DNA from: Sphingomonas desiccabilis
GTDB taxonomy: Bacteria > Pseudomonadota > Alphaproteobacteria > Sphingomonadales > Sphingomonadaceae
DNA: 64,000 bases
Assembly: GCF_004135605.1 (NCBI RefSeq)
Contig: NZ_SDPT01000001.1
Span: forward strand, 1,054,001-1,118,000
Direction: 5' to 3'
Position 1 is the stretch's first letter. Each line of letters starts with the position of its first letter. This document shows positions 28,789 through 39,299 of the stretch, piece after piece. The position numbers were made by a program, and so were the translations under genes. Below the pieces are notes generated by a model. It did no database searches. It was not told the origin of the DNA and worked only from the letters and a program-made list of their open reading frames with translations.

Positions 28789-30309
28789 ATGACCACCATC
28801 ATCACCGAAGCCGACCTGATCGAAAGCGTCGCCGACGCCCTCCAGTTCATCAGCTACTACCACCCAATGGATTACATCCGCGCGCTGGGCCAGGCCTATG
28901 AGGCCGAGCAGAGCCCGGCGGCCAAGGACGCCATCGCGCAGATCCTGACCAACAGCCGCATGTGCGCGGAGGGGCATCGCCCGATTTGCCAGGATACCGG
29001 CATCGTCACCGTTTTCGTGAAATGGGGCCAGGACTGCCGCCTCCAGTCGGACCGCTCGCTGCAGGAAGTCGTCGATGAGGGCGTGCGCCGTGCCTATCTC
29101 CACCCGGAGAACAAGCTGCGCGCCTCAATCCTGGCGGACCCGGCTTTCACCCGCCGCAACACCCGCGACAATACGCCGAGCGTGATGCACGTCGAGATGG
29201 TGCCGGGGAACACGGTTTCGGTTGACGTCGCGGCCAAGGGCGGCGGCTCGGAGAACAAGACCAAGTTCAAGATGATGAACCCCAGCGACTCGATCGTCGA
29301 CTGGGTTCTGGAGATGGTGCCGCAGATGGGCGCCGGCTGGTGCCCGCCCGGCATGCTCGGCATCGGCATCGGCGGCACTGCGGAAAAGGCGATGCTGCTC
29401 GCCAAGGAATCGCTGATGGGCGCGATCGACATGGCGCAGTTGAAGCAGCGCGGCCCCCAGAACGACATCGAGGCGCTGCGCATCGAGCTGTTCGACAAGG
29501 TCAACGCGCTCGGCATCGGCGCGCAGGGGCTGGGTGGTCTCTCGACCATCCTCGACATCAAGATCCTCGACTGGCCGACCCATGCCGCGTCCAAGCCGGT
29601 CGCGATGATCCCCAACTGCGCCGCCACGCGCCACGCGCACTTCACCCTCGACGGTTCGGGGCCGGTCTATCTGGAAGCGCCCAAGCTCGACGAATGGCCC
29701 AAGGTCGAGTGGAAGCCCTCGGCCGAGGCCAAGCGCGTCGACCTCGACACGCTCACGCCTGAGGTGGTGCAGTCGTGGAAGCACGGCGATCGCCTGCTCC
29801 TGAACGGCAAGATGCTCACCGGCCGCGACGCCGCGCACAAGCGCATCGCCGACATGCTCGCCCGCGGCGAGCAGCTGCCCGTCGAGTTCAAGGGTCGGGT
29901 GATCTACTATGTCGGTCCGGTCGATCCGGTCGGTGAGGAAGTGGTCGGCCCCGCCGGTCCCACCACCGCCACCCGCATGGACAAGTTCACCCGCATGATG
30001 CTCGACCAAGGCCTGCTCGCAATGGTCGGCAAGGCCGAGCGCGGCCCGGCCGCGACCGATGCGATCAAGGACCACAAGAGCGCCTATCTGATGGCGGTCG
30101 GCGGTGCGGCCTATCTCGTCGCCCGCGCGATCAAGGGCTCCAAGGTCGTCGGCTTCGAGGACCTCGGCATGGAGGCGATCTACGAGTTCGAGGTGCAGGA
30201 CTTCCCCGTCACCGTCGCGGTGGATGCCGAGGGGCAGAACGTCCACACGCTCGCGCCGCTGGTGTGGCGCGAGAAGATCGCCAAGGAGCGCCTGCTCGAG
30301 AACGCCTGA
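28789..30309 (+). CDS. Class I fumarate hydratase (iron-sulfur)
   Basis: Hydrates fumarate to malate in the TCA cycle; oxygen-sensitive 4Fe-4S enzyme. 506 residues from MTTIITEADLIESVADAL. Candidate cluster cysteines are Cys67 (HRPICQDTG), Cys185 (GAGWCPPGM) and Cys277 (IPNCAATRH). A central GIGIGGTAEKAMLLAKESL and GLGGLSTILDIKI complete the N-terminal domain, and the C-terminal beta domain begins after the LTPEVVQSWK linker. Single gene; a TTCG hairpin closes it at its stop codon. Confidence 0.96.
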   Translation: MTTIITEADLIESVADALQFISYYHPMDYIRALGQAYEAEQSPAAKDAIAQILTNSRMCAEGHRPICQDTGIVTVFVKWGQDCRLQSDRSLQEVVDEGVRRAYLHPENKLRASILADPAFTRRNTRDNTPSVMHVEMVPGNTVSVDVAAKGGGSENKTKFKMMNPSDSIVDWVLEMVPQMGAGWCPPGMLGIGIGGTAEKAMLLAKESLMGAIDMAQLKQRGPQNDIEALRIELFDKVNALGIGAQGLGGLSTILDIKILDWPTHAASKPVAMIPNCAATRHAHFTLDGSGPVYLEAPKLDEWPKVEWKPSAEAKRVDLDTLTPEVVQSWKHGDRLLLNGKMLTGRDAAHKRIADMLARGEQLPVEFKGRVIYYVGPVDPVGEEVVGPAGPTTATRMDKFTRMMLDQGLLAMVGKAERGPAATDAIKDHKSAYLMAVGGAAYLVARAIKGSKVVGFEDLGMEAIYEFEVQDFPVTVAVDAEGQNVHTLAPLVWREKIAKERLLENA

Positions 30310-30324
30310 CTTCGGTCAGGCGTT
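30301..30324 (+). terminator. UUCG-capped hairpin overlapping the fumarase stop
   Basis: AACGCCTGAC, loop TTCG, GTCAGGCGTT: a perfect 10-bp stem with the extra-stable UUCG tetraloop. The left arm contains the last sense codons and the TGA. No T-run follows (GTTCGG), so it may act as a 3' block or an intrinsic pause. Confidence 0.6.
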
Positions 30325-30353
30325 CGGAGACCGCATCGCCCCAACCGCAACCC

Positions 30354-30455
30354 GTACCCCGGCGGAGGCCGGGGCCCAGGGCCCAGGGCCCAGGGCCAAG
30401 CAGAACAACGGCTGTTGCTGCGTGAAACCCTGGGCTCCTGCCTGCGCAGGAGCAC
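30354..30455. repeat. Fused family A/B repeat
   Basis: The family A left end (GTACCCCGGCGGAGGCCGGG then GCCCAGGG) joined to a family B right half (CCCTGGGCTCCTGCCTGCGC then AGGAGC), with a triple CCCAGGG run at the join. Looks like a recombinant of the two families. No coding. Confidence 0.7.
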
Positions 30456-30473
30456 TCCGGGGCAGGGTGCCGC

Positions 30474-31241
30474 TCACCTCGACGCGTGCAGCCCGCCGTC
30501 GATCGCGTGGTACGCGCCGTTGATGTACCCTGCCGCGTCCGAGGCGAGGAACGCCACCAGCTGCGCCACCTCTTCCGCCCGGCCATAGCGCCTGGCGGGC
30601 AGCGCCTTTGCACGTTCGGCTTCCGAACCCTTGCTGCCCTCGTCGAGCGAGTCCATCATCCGACTGTGGATCGGACCGGGGTTGATGCAGTTCACCCGGA
30701 TGTTCTTGTCGGCGACTTCCATCGCCGCCACGCGGGTCAGCCCCAGCACCGCATGCTTGCTGGCGTTGTAGGCGGACGTTCCCGGCGATCCGCTCAGCCC
30801 GGCGACGCTGGACGAGTTGACGATCGCGCCCGCGCCCTGTTCCAGCATCACCGGCAGCACGTACTTGAGCCCCAGGAACACGCCGTCGACGTTGACGGCG
30901 AACACCTTCTTGAACGCATCGAACGGATAGTCGCCGATCGGCTTCACCGGCCCTTCGATTCCGGCGTTGTTGAAGAACACGTCGATCCGGCCGCCGAACG
31001 CCCGCTTCGCTTCCTCGACATAGTTGCGGACGGAGGCTTCGTTGCTCACGTCCGCTTCCACGATGGCCAGGGCGTCGGCGGCAATCCGCTCCCTCAGCGG
31101 GCCGAAGTCGGCGCCGGGAATGTCCACCGCCACGATCTTCGCGCCGCGTTCCGCCATCAGCACCGCGGTCTCGAGACCGATGGCACCCGCGGCGCCGGTG
31201 ATGATCGCGACCTTGTCTTCGAAGCTGCGCGCGTCCGTCAT
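30474..31241 (-). CDS. Short-chain dehydrogenase/reductase
   Basis: NAD(P)-dependent oxidoreductase of the classical SDR type, 255 residues. Cofactor motif TGAAGAIG (residues 15-22), Asp after the second strand (AVDIPG) suggesting NAD, NNAG, catalytic Ser in VNSSSVAG, and YNASK (Tyr-x3-Lys). The C-terminal GYINGAYHAIDGG is typical. The substrate is not predictable. Only 89 bp separate it from the threonine aldolase gene upstream, same strand, so possibly one transcript. Confidence 0.93.
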   Translation of the reverse strand: MTDARSFEDKVAIITGAAGAIGLETAVLMAERGAKIVAVDIPGADFGPLRERIAADALAIVEADVSNEASVRNYVEEAKRAFGGRIDVFFNNAGIEGPVKPIGDYPFDAFKKVFAVNVDGVFLGLKYVLPVMLEQGAGAIVNSSSVAGLSGSPGTSAYNASKHAVLGLTRVAAMEVADKNIRVNCINPGPIHSRMMDSLDEGSKGSEAERAKALPARRYGRAEEVAQLVAFLASDAAGYINGAYHAIDGGLHASR

Positions 31242-31330
31242 GTCCTGACCTCGTCAGTTGAAAACCACGTCTCTGGAATGGGCGGCCGCGCAGCGCGGTT
31301 CCGCGGAACGCAGCGTTTCGCCGGGGCGGG

Positions 31331-32395
31331 TCAGGCTGCGAGGGTCACGCCAGCCTGCGCCTCCTGCACCGCCGCGCGCAGGTCGCCCGCCAGCGCATCG
31401 ACCCGCGCCGGGTCCGCATCCCACGCGAACATGAACCGCGCGCCGCCGCCGATGAAGGTGTAGAAGCGCCAGCCGCGGGCGCGCAGTCCCTCCAGCACCG
31501 GCTCGGGTGCCCGCAGGAACACCGCATTGGCCTCGACCGGGAACATCGGCTCGATGCCCGGCAGGTCGGCGATCGCGGTGGCCAGGCGGCGGGCGCAGTC
31601 GTTGCCGTGCGCCGCGTTGCTCAGCCACACGCCGCTCTCCAGCATCCCCACCCAGGGTGCGGCCAGGAAGCGCATCTTGGAGGCGAGCTGCCCCGCCTGC
31701 TTGCAGCGATAGTCGAAGTCGACGGCGAGCGCGTGGTCGAAGAACAGGATCGCCTCGCCGGCGGCCATGCCGTTCTTGGTGCCGCCGAAGCACAGCACGT
31801 CGACGCCCGAGCGCCACGTCATCTCGGCCGGCGAGCAGCCGAGGGCCGCGCACGCGTTGGCGAAGCGCGCCCCGTCCATGTGCAGGCGCAGGCCCAGCTC
31901 ACGGCAGATCGCCGACAGCGCCCGGATCTCGTCCAGCGAATAGACCTGGCCCGTCTCGGTCGGCTGGGTGATCGTCACCGCGCGCGGCTTGGGAAAGTGG
32001 ATGTCGGAGCGCCCGGTCGCCAGCGCGCGCACCGCCTCGGGCGTCAGCTTGCCGCCCTCGGTCTGCGCCACCAGCAGCTTGGAGCCGTTGGAGAAGAATT
32101 CGGGCGCGCCGCACTCGTCGGTCTCGACGTGGGCGGAGGAGGAGCAGATCACGCTATGGTAGGACTGGCACAGCGCCGCCAGCGCCAGCGAGTTGGCGGC
32201 GGTGCCGTTGAACGCGAAGAACACCTCGCAGTCCGTCTCGAACAGCGTGCGGAACGAGTCGGAGGCGCGCTGCGTCCACGGGTCCTCGCCATAGGCGGGC
32301 ACGTAGCCGCGGTTTGCCTCGTCCATCGCCGCCCATGCCGCGGGACAAATGCCGGCGTAGTTGTCGCTGGCGAACTGCTGGGGTTCCTGGGTCAT
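31331..32395 (-). CDS. Low-specificity threonine aldolase / beta-eliminating lyase family
   Basis: PLP-dependent enzyme cleaving threonine (or another beta-hydroxy amino acid) to glycine plus aldehyde. 354 residues from MTQEPQQFASDNYAGICP. Fold-type-I marks: FAFNGTAANSLALAALCQSYHSVICS, ETDECGAPEFFS, ITQPTETGQVYSLDEI, LHMDGARFANA with the PLP Asp, and the Schiff-base Lys in FGGTKNGMAAGEAI. The C-terminal small domain has ANAVFLRAPE. The start is the ATG at 32395. Downstream is the SDR gene. Confidence 0.93.
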   Translation of the reverse strand: MTQEPQQFASDNYAGICPAAWAAMDEANRGYVPAYGEDPWTQRASDSFRTLFETDCEVFFAFNGTAANSLALAALCQSYHSVICSSSAHVETDECGAPEFFSNGSKLLVAQTEGGKLTPEAVRALATGRSDIHFPKPRAVTITQPTETGQVYSLDEIRALSAICRELGLRLHMDGARFANACAALGCSPAEMTWRSGVDVLCFGGTKNGMAAGEAILFFDHALAVDFDYRCKQAGQLASKMRFLAAPWVGMLESGVWLSNAAHGNDCARRLATAIADLPGIEPMFPVEANAVFLRAPEPVLEGLRARGWRFYTFIGGGARFMFAWDADPARVDALAGDLRAAVQEAQAGVTLAA

Positions 32396-32415
32396 GCCTT
32401 TGTCGTACCTCGTTG

Positions 32416-32538
32416 GAGAGTCGGTGCGACGTGTGGCTTGGGTCCCGTGGTTTGCCGACCGGCCACATCCCTTCCCGCGAAGCGCGAAGGCACCACCTTG
32501 CTCGGGAGCAGGTTGGTGTCGGGGTCGCCCCGACTCTC
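32416..32538. repeat. Inverted-repeat-bounded intergenic element
   Basis: GAGAGTCGG at 32416 and its complement CCGACTCTC ending at 32538 bound a 123-bp block that also holds GTCGGGG-TCG-CCCCGAC and an imperfect CACCA..TTGGTG hairpin. No start-to-stop frame of note. Could be a small MITE-like or REP-like unit, different from families A and B. It begins 21 bp before the threonine aldolase start, so it may also hold that promoter. Confidence 0.45.
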
Positions 32539-32621
32539 GATGCTGGCGCGCCTCTAGCAAGCTCGCTGCGCTGCGGCAAGATGGGGGAGGGAGAGGCGCA
32601 ACGTTGCCCCAAACGCCACCC

Positions 32622-32720
32622 GTACCCCGGCGGAGGCCGGGGCTCAGTTGGGAAGGTGCCAGTGAGGGAGCGCGACCTAACATCCGCCTTCCAACTGGAC
32701 CCCGGCCTTCGCCGGGGTAC
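32622..32720. repeat. Intergenic repeat family A, copy 3
   Basis: Ends GTACCCCGGCGGAGGCCGGG and CCCCGGCCTTCGCCGGGGTA are near-perfect inverted repeats, about 60 bases apart. Best-preserved copy in the window. Confidence 0.85.
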
Positions 32721-32780
32721 ATCAAGGGTGGACAGGACTGATTGTGAGAGGCCTCGCGCGAGCCTCTACCGCCCCACCTC

Positions 32781-32866
32781 GTGCTCCCGCGCAGCCGGGA
32801 GCCCAGGGTATCGGCGCTACCGGATGTTCCGCTGCTTGGCCTTGGGCTCCTGCCTCCGCAGGAGCG
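32781..32866. repeat. Intergenic repeat family B, copy 3
   Basis: Left end GTGCTCCCGCGCAGCCGGGA with GCCCAGGG; right end TTGGGCTCCTGCCTCCGCAG with GAGC. The 501-bp gap 32396-32896 holds only this copy, a family A copy and the 32416 element. Confidence 0.75.
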
Positions 32867-32896
32867 CGGTGGAGGGAAGGCGAAGTCTCGTTCAGA

Positions 32897-33709
32897 TCAA
32901 TCGACGAACGCGCGCTCGATCACGAACTGGCCCGGCGCCGCGTTCGATCCCTCGACGAAGCCCATGCCCTCCAGCATCGCGGCGAAGTCGCGGATCATCG
33001 CCATGCTGCCGCACAGCATGATGCGGTCGGTTTCCGGATCGAGCTTCTTGGGGCCCTGCACCGGCTCGCCGAACAGCGCGGCGCTTTCGATCAGGTCGTT
33101 GATGCGGCCGGTGTTGCGGAACGCCTCGCGCGTGACCGTCGGGATATAGTGGAACTGCGCCTGCGCCTCGTCCGCCACCAGCGGATCGTCCGCCAGCCGC
33201 GACGCCAGCTCGTCATGATAGGCGAGGTCGCTCACCTGGCGCACCGAATGCACCAGGATCACCTGATCGAACATCGAATAGACGTCCGGGTCGCGCGCGA
33301 GGCTCAGGAACGGCGCCAGGCCGGTGCCGGTCGAGAAGAAGAACAGCCGCTTGCCGCCGGTCAGCGCGTCGGTCACCAGCGTGCCGGTCGGCTTCTTGCC
33401 CAGATACACTTCGTCGCCGGGCTGGATCAGCTGGAGCTTGGAGGTGAGGGGGCCGTCCTCGACCTTGATCGACAGGAACTCCAGCTCCTCGGCATAATGC
33501 GGGCTGGCGATCGAATAGGCACGCATGATCGGCTTGGTGTCGCCGGGCAGGCCGATCATCACGAACTCGCCCGAACGGAAGCGGAAGCTCGACGGGCGCT
33601 CGACTGCGAAGGAGAACAGCCGGTCGTTCCAATGGCGCACCCACAGCACCTTGGCGTTCAGGAACGCCTTGGATTCCGGGATGAGCACGGGTTCGCGGAC
33701 GTCGGTCAT
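32897..33709 (-). CDS. fpr: Ferredoxin-NADP reductase
   Basis: FAD flavoprotein that moves electrons between NADPH and ferredoxin or flavodoxin. 270 residues. FAD site RAYSIASP (about 63-70), [13 protein letters not shown] site [20 protein letters not shown], and the C-terminal [20 protein letters not shown] ending with ERAFVD, as in the bacterial subclass. The 501-bp repeat-rich gap separates it from threonine aldolase downstream; uvrB is divergent, 158 bp apart. Confidence 0.95.
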   Translation of the reverse strand: MTDVREPVLIPESKAFLNAKVLWVRHWNDRLFSFAVERPSSFRFRSGEFVMIGLPGDTKPIMRAYSIASPHYAEELEFLSIKVEDGPLTSKLQLIQPGDEVYLGKKPTGTLVTDALTGGKRLFFFSTGTGLAPFLSLARDPDVYSMFDQVILVHSVRQVSDLAYHDELASRLADDPLVADEAQAQFHYIPTVTREAFRNTGRINDLIESAALFGEPVQGPKKLDPETDRIMLCGSMAMIRDFAAMLEGMGFVEGSNAAPGQFVIERAFVD

Positions 33710-33867
33710 GCACTTCTTCCTTCAGCCGCGTCTGGACAGGCGCGGTTCGTCTTGCCTGGGCTTGTTGCGAGGGCATCGCACTATGGGCTGCACGGCGCCC
33801 GGTCAACCAAAGCAAAGCTTGTGCCCCGCGTTGCCGCTGCTTCACCGCACCCCCATATTGGCGACTT

Positions 33868-36060
<2,193 letters not shown>

Positions 36061-36124
36061 CCGGGTCGCGGCGCGGGAGCGGGCGGTGCGCAGGCGACGC
36101 CATGGCCGCGCGCCCGCCTTCTCG

Positions 36125-36790
36125 TCAGAACGTCACGTACAGAGCCGTCATCAGCCCGTGCTCCATGACGTCCGGGTCCTCGTCGTTGAAGCGATACTGG
36201 TTCATGTAGCCGAGCTGTGCGCTGAGGTTCTTCGTGACCGGCACGGTGGCGATGGCCCAGTTGCGCATCCGCTCATGCCCCCGGTCCTGGAAGCCGGTGC
36301 TGTTGAGGTTGAAGTAGCTTTCGTGCGCCAGCCGCAGTTTGACGTCGCGATAGACGGGCAGGGTATAGGTGATCTCCGGCCGAACCCGGTGCCCCATCTC
36401 GCTGTCGTCACTCCGGAAACGCTGCTCCAGGCGAACGCGACCCGCCAGCTGACCTGAACCCAGCTTTGCGATCGCGAACCCGATCTGCTGGCGCGGCCGC
36501 CATTCGGTGCTCTGCACCCTGCCGTCGCGGGGCCGGACCACGCGGTTCAGCCCGCCCGTCAGGGTGACCCCGGTCGCGACCTGGACCGTGAGTGCGGCGA
36601 GATATTGGCTCTCGTACAGCTCGCCGCTGTTGTCGCTGAACCGCTGGTTGGTCTCCAGCTCCAGCTTGAGCCCTTCGCGCAATTCGGTGGAGGCGTTCGC
36701 GGTCAGCCAGAGTTGCGCATCGTGCTCCTGCGCCGCCGCCGGAGTGGCAGCGGTCGCCAACGCAAGCGCCAGGACAACGGAAAAACGCAA
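36125..36790 (-). CDS. DUF2490 outer membrane beta-barrel-like protein
   Basis: Exported 221-residue protein. The TTG at 36790 is chosen because AGGAGG lies 8 bases upstream and a signal peptide (LRFSVVLALALATAATPAAAQ) follows. The mature part has repeated amphipathic strands (DAQLWLTANASTELREGLKLELETNQRFSDN..., RPEITYTLPVYRDVKLRLAHESYFNL) ending in MTALYVTF, an outer-membrane-like terminal Phe. Fits DUF2490. Function unknown; convergent with uvrB (64 bp). Confidence 0.85.
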   Translation of the reverse strand: MRFSVVLALALATAATPAAAQEHDAQLWLTANASTELREGLKLELETNQRFSDNSGELYESQYLAALTVQVATGVTLTGGLNRVVRPRDGRVQSTEWRPRQQIGFAIAKLGSGQLAGRVRLEQRFRSDDSEMGHRVRPEITYTLPVYRDVKLRLAHESYFNLNSTGFQDRGHERMRNWAIATVPVTKNLSAQLGYMNQYRFNDEDPDVMEHGLMTALYVTF

Positions 36791-36971
36791 TTCGGGCCTC
36801 CTGCCGATCTCGGCGACTGCTCCTCTGCGCCGAAAGCGTTTCGCGGACAATGAGAATGAACCGGGCTGCGACGCGACTGCGCGGGGCTGGCGCGGTCTCC
36901 GTACGCGGGCGCTTGCCTCGGCCGGCACGGTGCTGCATCCCTGCAACACAGTTGTATTTGGGGGGATCCAC

Positions 36972-38798
36972 TTGCGCGTTCGACTTCTCGCCGCTTCGGC
37001 CGCGGCGCTTCTGGCAGGCTGCGCCACGACGGCGCCGCCTGCCCCTTCCTCGCCTGCCGCTGCCGCGCCCGAGGCGGCTTCGGCGGATGCCGCCACGGCC
37101 CTCCACGCGCTGTTCAAGCAGAGCGACGAGGACAATCTGCGCCGCAATCCGCTCAACGCGCTGTTCCGGGGCGACATGCGCTATGCCGATCAGCTCGGCG
37201 ACATGATCAGCGACGCCTATTTCGACGCGGAGCGGGCGGCCGGCGAGAAGGACCTGGCGGCGCTGCGGCGCATCGATCGCGCGGCGCTCTCGCCCACCGA
37301 CCAGCTCGCCTATGACGTGTTCCGGTGGCAGACGGAGCTCGGGTTGCGTGCGCTCGGCCCCGATGTCCTGCCGCTGTCGGTCGTGCGTCCGATCGACCAT
37401 TTCACGGGCATCCACACCTTCTACCCCGATCTTGCCTCGGGCCAGAGCGCGGCGCCGTTCAAGACGGTGAAGGACTATCGCGACAGCATCAGCCGCCACC
37501 ACCGCTATGCGCAGATCCTTGACGCGTCGATCGGCCGCTTCCGCCAGGGGATGGCGGCCGGCGTCGTCCAGCCCAAGCTAGTCGTGCGCAACGTCATCGA
37601 CCAGCTCGACCTGCAGCTGGCGCAGGGCGTCGAGGGCTCGACCTTCTACGCACCGCTGAAGGCGTTCCCGGCCGACATCTCCGCCGCCGACCAGGCGCAG
37701 CTGCGCACCGACACCGCGGCCGTGATCCGCGACGAGATCCGCCCGGCCTATCAGCGCCTGCGCGACTTCCTGGCCAGGGAATATCTCCCCGCCGCGCGCG
37801 AGGGCGTCGGCCTCGTCCACATGAAGGGCGGGCCAAAGCTCTACGCCTTCCTGATCGAACAGAACACGACGCTGCCGCTCTCCGCGGACGAAGTCCACAC
37901 CCTTGGCCTCAGCGAAGTGGCGCGCATCCACCGTGAGATGGAGGCGGTGAAGACGCAGGTCGGCTTCAAGGGCACGCTTCCGGCCTTCTTCGAATTCCTG
38001 CGCACCGCTCCGAAGTTCCGTCCCGCCAGTAAGCAGGCGCTGCGCGACGAATATTATGCGATCGGCAAGCGGGTCGACGCGCGCGTCGGCGAGATCTTCT
38101 CCACCCTTCCCAAGACCGCGCTCGAGATCCGCCCGGTGCCGGACTATCGCGAAAAGACCGACGCCGGCGGCTCCTACATGCAGGGCGCACCGGACGGATC
38201 GCGGCCGGGCACCTTCTACTACAACACCTACGACCTGCCCTCCCGCTCCACCTGGGGGCAGGAGACGCTCTACCTCCACGAGGGCGCGCCCGGGCATCAC
38301 TTCCAGATCAGCCTCGCGCAGGAGAATGCCGGGCTTCCCAATTTCATGCGGTTCGGCGGCAACACCGCCTATGTCGAGGGCTGGGCGCTCTATGCCGAAA
38401 CGCTGTGGGACGAACTCGGCATGGAAACCGATCCCTATCAGCGCTTCGGCGGCTTGAACGACGAGATGCTGCGCGCGATGCGGCTGGTCGTCGACAGCGG
38501 CATCCACGCCAAGGGTTGGACCCGCGACCAGGCGATCAAGTACATGCTCGACAACAGCTCGATGGGCCGCACCGACGCGACCAGCGAAGTCGAGCGCTAC
38601 ATCGCGATGCCGGGCCAGGCGCTCTCCTACAAGATCGGCCAGCTCAAGATCCTGGAACTGCGCGCCAGGGCCGAGCGGGCGCTGGGTGCGAAGTTCGACC
38701 TCAAGGAGTTCCACACCCAGGTGCTGATGACCGGTTCCCTGCCGATGAACATCCTGGAGCAGAAGATCGACCGCTGGATCGCCGCCAAGCGCGGTTGA
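36972..38798 (+). CDS. DUF885 peptidase-like lipoprotein
   Basis: Exported zinc-peptidase-like protein of 608 residues. TTG start at 36972 with GGGGGG before it; the short signal RVRLLAASAAALLAGC ends in a lipobox (LLAGC), so a lipoprotein is likely. The zinc motif HEGAPGHH lies at about 436-443 and a downstream GGNTAYVEGWALYAE supplies the third ligand, as in M32/DUF885 enzymes. The body is helical. Substrate unknown, probably periplasmic peptide. Divergent from the DUF2490 gene. Confidence 0.92.
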   Translation: MRVRLLAASAAALLAGCATTAPPAPSSPAAAAPEAASADAATALHALFKQSDEDNLRRNPLNALFRGDMRYADQLGDMISDAYFDAERAAGEKDLAALRRIDRAALSPTDQLAYDVFRWQTELGLRALGPDVLPLSVVRPIDHFTGIHTFYPDLASGQSAAPFKTVKDYRDSISRHHRYAQILDASIGRFRQGMAAGVVQPKLVVRNVIDQLDLQLAQGVEGSTFYAPLKAFPADISAADQAQLRTDTAAVIRDEIRPAYQRLRDFLAREYLPAAREGVGLVHMKGGPKLYAFLIEQNTTLPLSADEVHTLGLSEVARIHREMEAVKTQVGFKGTLPAFFEFLRTAPKFRPASKQALRDEYYAIGKRVDARVGEIFSTLPKTALEIRPVPDYREKTDAGGSYMQGAPDGSRPGTFYYNTYDLPSRSTWGQETLYLHEGAPGHHFQISLAQENAGLPNFMRFGGNTAYVEGWALYAETLWDELGMETDPYQRFGGLNDEMLRAMRLVVDSGIHAKGWTRDQAIKYMLDNSSMGRTDATSEVERYIAMPGQALSYKIGQLKILELRARAERALGAKFDLKEFHTQVLMTGSLPMNILEQKIDRWIAAKRG

Positions 38799-38809
38799 GC
38801 CACGCCTCC

Positions 38810-38856
38810 CGGTGCGGGATCGGCAACGGCGCTGCCGTGGTGCCGGCCCCGCACCG
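38810..38856. other. Long interrupted hairpin after the DUF885 gene
   Basis: CGGTGCGGG / CCCGCACCG outer stem, CGGCA / TGCCG and CGGC / GCCG inner stems, loop GCT. 47 bases, starts 11 bp after the stop. It has no T-run. It may terminate or protect the transcript. Confidence 0.55.
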
Positions 38857-38870
38857 GCGCCGCCGCCGGG

Positions 38871-38982
38871 CTAGGCGATCGCGTCGATCCACCCCGGCAG
38901 TTCGGCAAGGCTTCGCAACTGGCGGAAGCGCGGGTGCTCGGTGGGCAGCTGCGCGTGCCTCCCGCGGGATGAACATCGTCCA
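38871..38982 (-). pseudogene. Remnant of the C-terminus of a HAD hydrolase gene
   Basis: The minus strand reads a stop-terminated tail HPRFRQLRSLAELPGWIDAIA (38871 onward), almost the same as HPRFRQLRGLAELPEWIDRLA at the end of the intact HAD gene at 42465-43160. Upstream of it, a WTMFIPRE piece corresponds to AWAAFIPQEG of the intact gene, but the bases between are shortened and the frame is lost, and nothing before 38982 matches. So this is a broken, partly deleted copy of that gene's end. It lies on the far side of the receptor gene from the intact copy. Confidence 0.75.
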
Positions 38983-39299
38983 AGTCAGTGACGACGTTGG
39001 ATCCACTTAACCGGTCGTCGGAGCCACCATGGCAGGTAGCGAAAGATTGGATAGATCGCCGACGCGCTTGAAAAATCTCTCTTCTCACATCTACCGAAAA
39101 CTCTTCCCTGAAACTTTATTGCGTGGACCGAGGGTGGACTATACGACTGTTGCGCAAGTGCCGCTGCAATGTGGCATATGTGTCACGCTGTCAGAAAAGG
39201 TTCATGCTCCGCCCAAGTTCGGCTTGTGCAGACCCCCTGTAGAACTTCTTATGCCTTGGTTTGAAGCTCTTAGAGCGTAGAGCAACGGGGGTTATTTTA
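38983..39299 (+). promoter_or_regulatory. AT-rich leader region of the TonB receptor gene
   Basis: About 320 bp with no convincing gene, visibly poorer in G+C than the surroundings (runs such as GAAAAATCTCTCTTCTC and AAACTTTATT). A weak -35/-10 pair (TTGCGT at 39119, TATACG at 39140) is spaced at 15, too short for a good promoter. GGGGG just before 39300 is the ribosome site. Any control element here is unproven. Confidence 0.35.

Noticed and set aside
39119..39145. Promoter TTGCGT / TATACG for the large receptor
   Set aside because: Spacer of 15 and weak matches to both boxes; kept only as a note in the leader entry.
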